64,000 nucleotides of DNA, taken from assembly GCF_001238275.1 (NCBI RefSeq), contig NZ_LGTB01000017.1, forward strand, positions 1-64,000, read 5' to 3'. The translations under genes and the position numbers were made by a program. Under the pieces are notes generated by a model. It was not told the DNA's origin. It did no database searches and was given only the letters and a program-made list of their open reading frames with translations. This stretch comes from Bradyrhizobium viridifuturi (GTDB taxonomy: Bacteria; Pseudomonadota; Alphaproteobacteria; Rhizobiales; Xanthobacteraceae). Shown here piece by piece: positions 1 to 8,403 of this stretch; within the stretch, counting starts at the first letter, position 1; each line of letters opens with the position of its first letter.

Positions 1-21
1 TGTGTGCCGTGAGACCCTGTG

Positions 22-83
22 CCCCCTCACCCGGATCGCATCTGCCGATGCGATCGACCTCTCCCCGCAAGCGGGGCGAGGTG
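22..83. repeat. REP-like tandem hairpins
   Basis: Two adjacent inverted repeats lie just upstream of the first gene: GATCGCATC (34-42) pairs with GATGCGATC (47-55), and CCTCTCCCCGC (58-68) pairs with GCGGGGCGAGG (71-81). The layout resembles the short intergenic palindromic repeats of Bradyrhizobium-type genomes. No T-run follows, so it is not an obvious terminator. Confidence 0.55.
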
Positions 84-152
84 AAGTGACTTCCTGCCAC
101 CTGCCGCCATTTCCGTCCCGCCCTCGACGAAACCGCCTGAACCACCTACCTC

Positions 153-2773
153 TTGGGCGTGTCGACGCTCGATCTCTTTTCCGTCCCGCCGTCGGAAACG
201 GCCGATCTCTTGCCGCGCCGGTTTCGCGACTGGTTCGCCTCACGCGGCTGGTCGCCGCGCGAGCATCAGCTCGCGTTGCTGGAAAAAGCGCGCGAGGAGC
301 GTTCCGCGCTGCTGATCGCGCCCACGGGTGCGGGCAAGACGCTGGCCGGGTTCTTGCCGACGCTGGTGGAGTTGGCGAACGAGCCGGGTGGGATCAAGTC
401 GCAGCGGCAGACGAGCGAAGGAGCTGTCGAAGTCGATTCAAGGCCAAAAGTCGTCTCCACCGGCCGCTCGGTCCGCCGCAGCAGCGGCCTCCACACGCTC
501 TACATCTCGCCGCTCAAGGCGCTCGCCGTCGACATCGCGCGCAATCTGGAGACGCCGGTCGCCGAGATGGGGCTGCCGATCCGGATCGAGACCCGCACCG
601 GCGACACGCCGGTGTCGCGGCGGCAACGGCAGCGTCGCTATCCGCCGGACATCCTGCTGACGACGCCGGAACAACTGGCGCTGTTGCTGTCCTCCGACGA
701 CGCGCCGTTCCTGTTCTCCTCGCTGAAGCGCATCGTGCTCGACGAGCTGCATGCGCTGGTCACCTCGAAGCGCGGCGATCTGCTGTCGCTCGGGCTGGCG
801 CGGCTCTGGACCATCGCGCCACAGGCGCGCGCATCGGCCTCTCGGCGACGGTGGCCGAGCCGGAGCAACTGGCGCGCTTCCTGGTGCCGCAGCCGGGCGG
901 CGAGAACGCATCCGCCGACGTCGTCACCGCCGGCGGCGCCGCGCCGCCGGTGGTCGAGATGCTCGATACGCGCGAACGGCTGCCGTGGTCCGGCCACAGT
1001 GCCCGCCACGCGTTGCCCGAGGTCTATGAGTTGATCAAGCGCAACAAGACCACGCTGGTGTTCGTCAACACCCGCAGCCAGGCCGAGATGCTGTTCCAGG
1101 ATCTGTGGCGGATGAACGACGACGGGCTCGCGATCGCGCTGCATCACGGCTCGCTCGACGTCGCGCAGCGCCGTAAGGTCGAGGACGCGATGGCCGCGGG
1201 CCGGCTGCGCGGCGTGGTCTGCACCTCCTCGCTCGACCTCGGCGTCGACTGGGGCGATGTCGACCTCGTCATCAATATCGGCGCGCCCAAGGGATCGTCG
1301 CGGCTGATGCAGCGGATCGGCCGCGCCAACCACCGCTTCGATGAGGCTTCGCGCGCCGTCCTGGTGCCGGCCAACCGGTTCGAAGTGCTGGAATGCCGTG
1401 TCGCGATCGATGCGATCGCCGAGAATGCGCAGGATACGCCGCCGCTGCGCTCGGGCGCGCTCGATGTGCTGGCCCAGCACGTGCTGGGTTGCGCCTGCGG
1501 CAAGCCGTTCCTGTCGGACGAGCTCTACGATGAGGTCAGGACCGCGGCGCCCTATGCAGCGCTGTCACGCACCGATTTCGACGACGTGGTCGATTTCGTC
1601 GCCACCGGCGGCTATGCGCTGAAGACCTATGAGCGCTTCGCGCGCATCAAGCAGGACAAGCAGGGCCGCTGGCGCGTCACCAATCCCAAGGTGCGGCAGA
1701 GCTACCGCCTCAATGTCGGCACCATCGTCGAGGAGACCATGCTGAAGGTGCGGCTGGTGCGCTCGCGCGCCGGCGGTCACGGATCAACCGGCGCGATCGC
1801 GCGCGGCGGCCGGATGCTCGGCGAGATCGAGGAGGTGTTCATCGAGGGCCTCGTGCCCGGCGATACGTTTGTCTTTGGCGGTGAGGTGGTGCGCTATGAG
1901 GCCTTGGTTGAAGACCAGATCTACGTCTCCCGCGCCAACGACAAGGATGCAAAAGTGCCGTCCTATATGGGTGGCAAGTTCCCGCTCTCGACCTATCTCG
2001 CTGAGCGCGTCCGCAAGCTGCTCGACAACAGCCGCGCCTGGAACGCGCTGCCGGACCAGGTGCACGACTGGCTGTCACTGCAGCGAAAGTTCTCCCGCGT
2101 GCCGGCGGTGCGCGAGCTCCTGGTCGAGACCTTTCCGCGCGGCGGCAGCCATTACCTAGTCTGCTATCCCTTCGAGGGACGGCTCGCGCACCAGACGCTC
2201 GGCATGCTGCTGACGCGCAGGCTGGAGCGCGCCCGCGCCCGTCCGCTCGGCTTCGTCGCAAACGAATACGCGCTCGCGGTCTGGGGCGTCGGCGATCTCT
2301 CCTTCATGATCCGGCACGGCAAGCTCGATCTCAACGCGCTGTTCGATCCCGACATGCTCGGCGACGACCTCGAAGCGTGGCTTGCGGAATCCGCGCTGAT
2401 GAAGCGCACCTTCCGCAACTGCGCCATCATCTCCGGCCTGATCGCGCGCCGCTTCACCGACGAGGAGAAGTCGCGCCGCCAGGTGTTGTTCTCGACTGAT
2501 CTGATCTATGATGTGCTGCGCAAGCACCAGGCCGACCACGTGCTGCTGCGCGCCGCGCGCAGCGATGCCGCCACCGGGCTGCTCGATCTCCGCCGTCTCA
2601 GCGACATGCTGTCGCGCATCCACGGCCGGATCACCCACAAGGATCTCGACCACGTTTCCCCGCTTGCCGTCCCCGCGCTGCTGGAAATCGGCCGCGAGTC
2701 AGTTTATGGCGAAGCATCCGACGAGCTTCTGGCCGAGGCGGCCGAGGAACTCGTGCGGGAGGCTATGACATAA
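153..2773 (+). CDS. Ligase-associated DEXH-box helicase, Lhr type (single-base frameshift near 830)
   Basis: This is a superfamily-2 DNA helicase of the Lhr group that travels with bacterial DNA-repair ligase/exonuclease/PdeM genes. Walker A APTGAGKT is at about residues 56-63, the ISPLKALAVD motif follows, and the DELH box is near residue 197. The LSATVAEP motif, the C-terminal helicase core (VFVNTRSQAE, LDLGVDWGDVD, QRIGRANHR) and a DEAD/H-associated C-terminal domain come after the break. The reading frame changes at about 822-832, where adding one C to the GCGCGC run joins the two parts. Restored length is about 873 residues, normal for the family. The TTG start at 153 is a choice; GTG at 159 is also possible and neither has a clear Shine-Dalgarno. 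About 34 residues of low-complexity sequence are inserted between Walker A and motif Ia. pdeM follows 24 bases later. Confidence 0.9.
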
Positions 2774-2797
2774 CGCTGGTACCTTGGGGAACAGGAC

Positions 2798-3508
2798 GTG
2801 ACGGCAAGCGCGCTAGCTTTGCGAGACGGTGACGACATGCGCGTTTCGAGGGTCACGGTGGCGGATGTCGGCTTCGTGGCGGATTTTTCCGGCGCACTCT
2901 TCTGGGAAGAGCAGCGCCTGCTCGTGGTGTCCGACCTGCACCTGGAAAAAGGCTCGAGCTTTGCCGCCCGCGGCGTGCTGCTGCCGCCTTACGACACGGT
3001 GGCGACGCTGAGCCGGCTTGCCGCCGTGATCGCGCGGCACGATCCGCGGCAGGTGGTCGCGCTCGGCGACAGCTTCCACGATCGCGACGCGCATGCGCGC
3101 CTGTCGGAACCGGATCGTGCGGCGCTCGCGGCGCTGCAAATGCGGCGCAACTGGATCTGGATCGCGGGCAACCACGATCCGGCGCTGCCGTCCAGTCTCG
3201 GCGGCGTGGTCGCGACCGAAGTTGCGATCGGCCCGATCGTGTTCCGCCACGAGCCGACCGGCGCGAGCGGTGAGATCGCCGGGCACCTGCATCCCAAGGC
3301 GCGGGTGCCGACCCGCGGCCGCTCGATCGAGCGGCGCTGTTTTGCCAGTGACGGCGAGCGCGCGGTGATGCCGGCGTTCGGCGCCTACACCGGCGGCCTC
3401 AGTGTCCGCGACGCCGCGTTCGTCCGGATATTCGGGTCGCGCGGCTTCATGGCCCACGTGCTCGGCGACAACCGCGTCCATGCGTTCGCTGCGTCGCGGT
3501 GTTATTGA
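2798..3508 (+). CDS. pdeM: Ligase-associated DNA damage response endonuclease PdeM
   Basis: A calcineurin-like metallophosphoesterase of 236 residues. The metal-binding motifs are in order: SDLHLEKG (residues 45-52), ALGDSFHD (88-95), GNHDP (124-128) and GHLHPKA further on. Family knowledge places PdeM in a repair cassette with an Lhr-like helicase, an exonuclease and an ATP-dependent ligase, and the helicase lies immediately upstream on the same strand. The GTG at 2798 gives 236 residues. An internal ATG at 2837 would trim 13 residues before the conserved region and cannot be excluded. It is probably co-transcribed with the helicase. The substrate in cells is not shown by the sequence. Confidence 0.88.
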   Translation: MTASALALRDGDDMRVSRVTVADVGFVADFSGALFWEEQRLLVVSDLHLEKGSSFAARGVLLPPYDTVATLSRLAAVIARHDPRQVVALGDSFHDRDAHARLSEPDRAALAALQMRRNWIWIAGNHDPALPSSLGGVVATEVAIGPIVFRHEPTGASGEIAGHLHPKARVPTRGRSIERRCFASDGERAVMPAFGAYTGGLSVRDAAFVRIFGSRGFMAHVLGDNRVHAFAASRCY

Positions 3509-3595
3509 CGGTCGCGACCGGCCCGCTCGGGCCTGCCGTCATTCGTACATCGCACCACATACTCAGCGTGGTCCCGGGCAAGCGCAGCGCGACCC

Positions 3596-3680
3596 GGGAC
3601 CCATAACCACAGGGTCTTGCTGTTGAAGAAGGCTGCGGGTCCAGCCTGCCCTCTCACCGCGCCCTGTGGTTATGGGTCCC
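3596..3680. repeat. Long inverted repeat, family A copy 1
   Basis: GGGACCCATAACCACAGGG (3596-3614) and its exact reverse complement (3662-3680) are separated by 47 bases. The right side continues with CCCTGCTTTCGCAGGGACGAC-type sequence. A related copy lies at 32080-32201. It sits between the convergent pdeM and LysR genes, so it could also end transcription, although no U-tract is present. Confidence 0.75.
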
Positions 3681-3723
3681 CTGCTTTCGCAGGGACGACA
3701 CCGCAATTGCGGCCCGACCTTCG

Positions 3724-4587
3724 CTACGCCGCCTTCGCCTGCACGCTCTCGCAATACTCGGCGAGCCGGTCCGCCAGCCGCAATGTCGCGGGCCTCGCCT
3801 CGGGGGCGGCGACGAGGGCGACTTCGGTCCGCTCGATCGGCGCAAAGCCGTCCTTCGCGGTCAGCACGCGATGCTCGGCCTGGATCGACATTTCCGAAAG
3901 AATGCTCAAGCCGAGGCCCGCCGCGACCGCAGCCTGGATGCCGGCGAGGCTGGAGGAGGTGTAGGCCATGTGCCAGTTGCGGCCGGCGCTCTCCAGCGCA
4001 TGGATGGCGTGGGCGCGGTAGAGGCAGCCCGAGCCGAAGCCGATCAGCGGCACCGAGCCGACGGTGGTGTCGCGCGGATGGCTCTTGCTCGTCACCCAGT
4101 GCACGCGTTCCGGCCACACCGCGATGCCGCCCCTCTCGCTGGCGGCGCGCTTGATCAGCGCGAGATCGAGATCGCCGCGCTCGAGATCGCGGTACAGGTA
4201 AAGGCTCTGGCCGGAGCGCACATCGAGGCGCAGATTCGGATGGCTGCGCGAGAAGGTCGCGAGCAATCGCGTCAACCGATAGGCGGCAAAATCCTCGGTG
4301 ATGCCGATCCGGATCGCGCCTTCGCTGCCCGGACGCGACACCACGTCGCGTGCCTCCTCGGCCAGCGCCAGCAGCCGCCGTGCATAGGTCAGCAGCTGAT
4401 CGCCGGCTTCCGTCGGGGTGACGTCCTTGCCGCTGCGGATCAGCAGCGGCTGGCCGACATCCTCCTCCAGGCGCTTGATCTGCTGGCTGACCGTCGATTG
4501 CGTGCGGTGAACGCGCTCGCCGGCGCGGGTGAAGCCGCCGGCATCGACCACCGAGACGAAACTGCGCAACAGCTCCAGATCGAGCAT
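3724..4587 (-). CDS. LysR-family transcriptional regulator
   Basis: A 287-residue LysR protein. The N-terminal winged HTH reads MLDLELLRSFVSVVDAGGFT then RAGERVHRTQSTVSQQIKRL, and the remainder is a periplasmic-binding-fold effector domain (GAIRIGITEDFAAYRLTRLL onward). The ATG at 4587 fits the usual LysR start better than the in-frame ATG at 4599. It is transcribed away from the EamA-type exporter, and the shared 110-base interval would be the natural binding site. This suggests it controls that exporter and the hydrolase behind it. The effector is unknown. Confidence 0.9.
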   Translation of the reverse strand: MLDLELLRSFVSVVDAGGFTRAGERVHRTQSTVSQQIKRLEEDVGQPLLIRSGKDVTPTEAGDQLLTYARRLLALAEEARDVVSRPGSEGAIRIGITEDFAAYRLTRLLATFSRSHPNLRLDVRSGQSLYLYRDLERGDLDLALIKRAASERGGIAVWPERVHWVTSKSHPRDTTVGSVPLIGFGSGCLYRAHAIHALESAGRNWHMAYTSSSLAGIQAAVAAGLGLSILSEMSIQAEHRVLTAKDGFAPIERTEVALVAAPEARPATLRLADRLAEYCESVQAKAA

Positions 4588-4697
4588 CGCAGCCTCCATT
4601 TATAAATCCACTGGATGGCAGTCTATCATTTAATTTCCAAATGACAAGGCGCGGGCCTAGATCATGGGCGATGGAGAACCCGCCAGGAAAAATCGCC

Positions 4698-5624
4698 ATG
4701 TCCGCCGCAACGTCAATCGCCGCCCCCCGCGCCCGCTTCAACACCCTGCCGCTGCTGATCGCGCTGTTCTGCCTGCTCTGGAGCTATGCTTTCGTCGCCG
4801 GCAAGATCGGCGTCACCGATTGTCCGCCGCTGATCTTGCTCGCCGCGCGATTCTCGCTCGCCGGCGTTCTGATCCTCGGCATCTCCTGGCTGCGACGGGA
4901 CCAATGGGATCTCAGCTGGCGCGATGTCGCCGTGTTCGCCGTAATCGGCGTCGCCAACAACGCGCTCTATCTCGGCCTCGGCTATACCGGACTAAAGACG
5001 GTCTCCGCCGGGCTCGGCGCGCTGATCGTCTCGGCCAATCCGGTCTTCACCGCGATGCTGGCCGCGATGTTCCTCGGCGAAAGCATGACCTTGCGCAAGG
5101 TGATCGGTCTCGTGCTCGGCATCGTCGGCGTCGCCTTCATCGTCTGGCATCGCATCAAGGTCGGCACGGACAGCCCGCATGGCATCCTGTTCACGCTGGC
5201 TTCGCTGGCCTCGATCGTCGCCGGCACCGTCCTGTTCAAGCTGCTGGCGCCGAAGGGTAGCCTGTGGATCGGCAACGGCATCCAGAACATCGCCGGTGGC
5301 CTTGCGGTGATGCCGTTCGCTTTCACGCTCTCCAGCGTCAGCGACATCGTGCCGAGCATGCGACTCGCAGGCGCCTTCGCCTTCCTCGTGCTCGGCGGCT
5401 CGATCCTCGCTTATCTGCTCTGGTTTCATCTCCTGAAAGTGTGTGGCGCGACCGCTGCGAGCGCCTATCACTTCCTGATGCCGCCGCTCGGCATGCTGTT
5501 CGCCTATCTCGTGCTCGGCGAGCATGTCGAATTTCGCGACCTGCTCGGGATCGTTCCGGTCGCTCTCGGCATTTATCTGGTGACGCGCCCCGCCGCGGCA
5601 TCGCCCAAGAGGAGTGGAACGTGA
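4698..5624 (+). CDS. EamA/DMT-family transporter (RhaT/YdcZ-like exporter)
   Basis: A 308-residue inner-membrane protein made almost entirely of hydrophobic segments, with two EamA repeats of five helices each. Landmarks are LIALFCLLWSYAFVAGKIG near the N-terminus and the repeat-two segment GSILAYLLWFHLLKVCGATA. DMT proteins export small metabolites or amino acids; the substrate cannot be read from sequence. ATG 4698 is chosen because the hydrophobic part begins soon after; ATGs at 4641 and 4671 would add a polar tail. Its stop overlaps the next start (GTGA, 5621-5624), so it is translationally coupled to the hydrolase. The LysR gene is divergent. Confidence 0.9.
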   Translation: MSAATSIAAPRARFNTLPLLIALFCLLWSYAFVAGKIGVTDCPPLILLAARFSLAGVLILGISWLRRDQWDLSWRDVAVFAVIGVANNALYLGLGYTGLKTVSAGLGALIVSANPVFTAMLAAMFLGESMTLRKVIGLVLGIVGVAFIVWHRIKVGTDSPHGILFTLASLASIVAGTVLFKLLAPKGSLWIGNGIQNIAGGLAVMPFAFTLSSVSDIVPSMRLAGAFAFLVLGGSILAYLLWFHLLKVCGATAASAYHFLMPPLGMLFAYLVLGEHVEFRDLLGIVPVALGIYLVTRPAAASPKRSGT

Positions 5625-6385
5625 GCATCACCATCACCCTGATCGGGGGCCCGACCGCCCTGATCGAGATCGACGGGTTCCGCCTGCTCACCGATCCGAC
5701 CTTCGATGCGCCCGGCGACTATCAACTGCCGCATGTGAAGCTGGAGAAGCTGACGGGCCCCGCGCTCGGCGTGCGCGACGTCGGCGAGATCGATGCGGTG
5801 CTGTTGAGCCACGACCAGCATTCCGACAATCTCGACCATTCCGGCCGGGATTTTCTCAAGGACGCGAGGCGCGTGCTGACGACGGAGGCCGGCGCCAAGC
5901 GGCTCGGTGGCAACACCGAGGGATTTGCGCCCTGGGCCTCGACGACACTGAAGAAAGGCGGGCGGACGCTTGCCATCACCGCGACGCCGGCGCGGCACGG
6001 GCCCGCGGGCATCGAGCCCTTGTCCGGCGACGTGATCGGCTTCGTGGTGGAGCGGCCGAAGCCGGGCCGTCCGGTCTATGTCAGCGGCGACACCACTTGG
6101 TTCGACGGCGTCGCCGAGGTCGCGCGGCGCTTCGACTGCGGCGTGGTGCTGCCGTTCGCCGGTGCAGCGCAGACCCGTGGCCCGTTCCATCTCACGATGG
6201 ACACCAACGACGCGATCGAGACCGCGCGCGCCTTTGCCGACGCGGTAATCGTGCCGGTCCATACCGACGGCTGGGCGCATTTCCGGCAGAACGCGGGCGA
6301 CCTGCGCGCGAGCTTCGATACGCTCGGCTTCGGCCGCCGTCTGCGCATCCTCGAGCCCGGGGTCGCCACCGTCATCGAGAGCTAG
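5621..6385 (+). CDS. MBL-fold metal-dependent hydrolase (UlaG-like)
   Basis: A 254-residue metallo-beta-lactamase-fold protein of the UlaG/L-ascorbate-6-phosphate-lactonase-like group. It opens with ITLIGGPTALIEIDGFRLLT and LTDPTFDAPG. The metal motif is SHDQHSDNLD, later ligands lie in ATPARHGP, VSGDTTWFDG and VPVHTDGWAHF. The GTG start overlaps the stop of the EamA gene by four bases. The DQHSDNLD motif departs slightly from the classical HxHxDH pattern, as in other members of this subgroup. The natural substrate is not known; the coupling suggests it acts on or near the molecule moved by the exporter. Confidence 0.85.
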   Translation: MSITITLIGGPTALIEIDGFRLLTDPTFDAPGDYQLPHVKLEKLTGPALGVRDVGEIDAVLLSHDQHSDNLDHSGRDFLKDARRVLTTEAGAKRLGGNTEGFAPWASTTLKKGGRTLAITATPARHGPAGIEPLSGDVIGFVVERPKPGRPVYVSGDTTWFDGVAEVARRFDCGVVLPFAGAAQTRGPFHLTMDTNDAIETARAFADAVIVPVHTDGWAHFRQNAGDLRASFDTLGFGRRLRILEPGVATVIES

Positions 6386-6442
6386 GTTTCATTGCAGGAA
6401 CCCCGGCGTATCCGGCTCGTTGTCAGACGGCTGGAACCGGAC

Positions 6443-7774
6443 ATGACGCGCCAAGGGACGATCTCGCCACACGACAAGCATGACACGGCGCCGACGGCGA
6501 AGCCTCGGCGCCGGCCGTTCAGCGTCAGTCGCGTCCTGGAGACGCTCGGCCCCGGCCTGATCACCGGAGCCTCCGACGACGATCCATCGGGTATCGGCAC
6601 CTACAGCCAGGCCGGCGCGCAACTCGGCTACGGCATCGGCTGGACCATGCTGCTGACCTTCCCGCTGATGACCGCGATCCAGGAGATCTCGGCGCGGGTC
6701 GGCCGCGTCACCGGGCACGGCATCGCAGGCAACGTATGCAAACACTATCCGGGCTGGCTGCTCGCGGCCGTGGTGATGCTGTTGTTCGTTGCCAACACCG
6801 TCAACATCGCCGCCGACCTGTCGGCGATGGCGGACGCGACCAAGCTCCTGATCGGCGGTCCTGCGATCCTCTATGTGGTGCTGTTCGGCGTGGCTTCGGT
6901 CGCCGCCCAGATCTTCATGAACTACCGGCGCTACGTGGCCGTCCTGAAATGGCTGACGCTCAGCCTGTTCGCCTATGTCGCGGCGCTTGCCTTCGCCAAG
7001 GTGTCATGGACGCAGGCGCTGGCCGGCGTGCTCGTTCCGCGCCTGACGTGGAGCGCGGATTATTTCACGACCATCGTCGCGATCCTCGGCACCACGATCT
7101 CGCCCTATCTGTTCTTCTGGCAGGCCTCGCAGGAGGCCGATGAACAGCGGGTCGATGCCAGCAAGCATCCGCTGATCGAACGGCACTACGGCGCGCAGCG
7201 CGAATTCTCGCGCATCCGGGCCGACACCATCACCGGCATGGCGTTTTCCAATTTGATCGCGCTGTCGATCATCGTCACCGCCGCAGCCGCGCTGCATGCC
7301 GCCGGCAAGACCGACATCCAGACCTCGGCGCAGGCCGCCGAGGCGTTGCGCCCGATCGCCGGGCCGTTCGCTGAGGTGATCTTCGCGCTCGGCATCGTCG
7401 GCACCGGCCTGTTGGCGATCCCGGTGCTTGCGGGCGCGACGGCCTACGCGGTCGGCGAGGGCCGGCGATGGCCGGTCGGACTGACGCGCAAGCCGAGGGA
7501 GGCGATCGCGTTCTATTCGGTGCTGGCGCTGTCGGGCGGCATCGGCATCGCGCTCAACTTCACCCCGATCGATCCGATCTCGGCGCTGTACTGGAGCGCG
7601 GTCGTCAACGGCGTGCTTGCCGTGCCCGTGATGGTGCTGCTGATGCTGATGGCCCGCCACACCGAGGTGATGGGCCGCTTCGCGATCGGCGGGTGGCTGT
7701 ATGGGCTCGGCTGGCTCTCCACGGCTGCGATGGCGCTCAGCGTGATCGCGATGGGGATCGGGTTTCTCCTCTAG
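6443..7774 (+). CDS. Nramp-family divalent metal transporter (variant motifs)
   Basis: A 443-residue inner-membrane protein with about eleven hydrophobic segments and an Nramp layout. The first helix has LGPGLITGASDDDPSGIGTY where classical MntH/Nramp proteins have DPGN. Helix six reads TGMAFSNLIALS where classical members have MPH. The Asp and Met that bind metal in known Nramp structures appear kept, while the Asn and the His/Pro are changed. This variant clade is found in many rhizobia and its metal is uncertain. ATG 6443 is preferred to TTG 6392, which adds a polar stretch. Its stop codon overlaps that of the convergent Lrp gene in the tetramer CTAG (7771-7774). Confidence 0.85.
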   Translation: MTRQGTISPHDKHDTAPTAKPRRRPFSVSRVLETLGPGLITGASDDDPSGIGTYSQAGAQLGYGIGWTMLLTFPLMTAIQEISARVGRVTGHGIAGNVCKHYPGWLLAAVVMLLFVANTVNIAADLSAMADATKLLIGGPAILYVVLFGVASVAAQIFMNYRRYVAVLKWLTLSLFAYVAALAFAKVSWTQALAGVLVPRLTWSADYFTTIVAILGTTISPYLFFWQASQEADEQRVDASKHPLIERHYGAQREFSRIRADTITGMAFSNLIALSIIVTAAAALHAAGKTDIQTSAQAAEALRPIAGPFAEVIFALGIVGTGLLAIPVLAGATAYAVGEGRRWPVGLTRKPREAIAFYSVLALSGGIGIALNFTPIDPISALYWSAVVNGVLAVPVMVLLMLMARHTEVMGRFAIGGWLYGLGWLSTAAMALSVIAMGIGFLL

Positions 7775-8262
7775 TCCCCGCGGAACAGCGAGCTATCGAT
7801 CTTGGTCGTCGATTTGACCTTCCGCAGGATGATAGTCGTGCGGTAGCTCGCAATGTCGCTGTCCGGATGCATCAGGCGGTCGAGGATGAACGATTGATAG
7901 CGGGCGAGGTCGGAGGACACGACCCGCAGCGAGTAATCCCAGTCGCCGGCAATCATGCAGCATTCGACGACCTCCGGAAGGTCGATCACCTTCTTCTCGA
8001 AGCGCGCGAAGGATTCCCGGTTCTGTTGCTTGAGGCGAACTTCGACGATGACGTCGAACCCGAGCCCGACCCGCGCCGGGTCCACCAGCGCCACATAGGA
8101 ATTGATGACGCCGGCCTCTTCGAGGGTCCGGACCCGCCTCATGCATGGGGCAGACGAGAGGCCGATCCGTTCGGCCAGTTCGAGATTTGTGATGCGCCCC
8201 TCGACCTGCAGCACGTCGAGGATCTTCCGGTCAATCTCGTCGATCACGATCGTAGTTCCCAT
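7771..8262 (-). CDS. Lrp/AsnC-family transcriptional regulator
   Basis: A 163-residue Lrp-type protein. The N-terminal HTH is IDEIDRKILDVLQVEGRITN then LELAERIGLSSAPCMRRVRT, and the C-terminal half is a RAM ligand-binding domain (FDVIVEVRL, CCMIAGDWDYSLRVV, IASYRTTIILRKVK). The ATG at 8262 begins directly before the HTH; the ATG at 8325 would add 21 atypical residues. It is divergent from dgdA across about 140 bases that contain palindromes, so it probably senses an amino acid and controls that gene. In Burkholderia dgdA is governed by a LysR-type DgdR, so a different regulator type here would be a change of control. Confidence 0.9.
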   Translation of the reverse strand: MGTTIVIDEIDRKILDVLQVEGRITNLELAERIGLSSAPCMRRVRTLEEAGVINSYVALVDPARVGLGFDVIVEVRLKQQNRESFARFEKKVIDLPEVVECCMIAGDWDYSLRVVSSDLARYQSFILDRLMHPDSDIASYRTTIILRKVKSTTKIDSSLFRGD

Positions 8263-8308
8263 TTCTTTCGCATTTGGCGCGTTTTGCGCAATTGATTGCA
8301 GAGACTGG

Positions 8309-8364
8309 GATGAAATGCATCTCAAATCGCAAGCTCATTGCGGCAGCGCGCGCATAAGATGCGC
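8309..8364. promoter_or_regulatory. Candidate Lrp operator region upstream of dgdA
   Basis: Two palindromes lie in the divergent interval: GATGAAATGCATC (8309-8321) and GCGCATAAGATGCGC (8350-8364, perfect 6-bp arms around AAG). The 15-bp size suits Lrp/AsnC sites. Assignment is by position only. Confidence 0.35.
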
Positions 8365-8403
8365 TGCAATAGCCTTGATCACGGCGACTGAGCGGCAAAG
8401 GGC

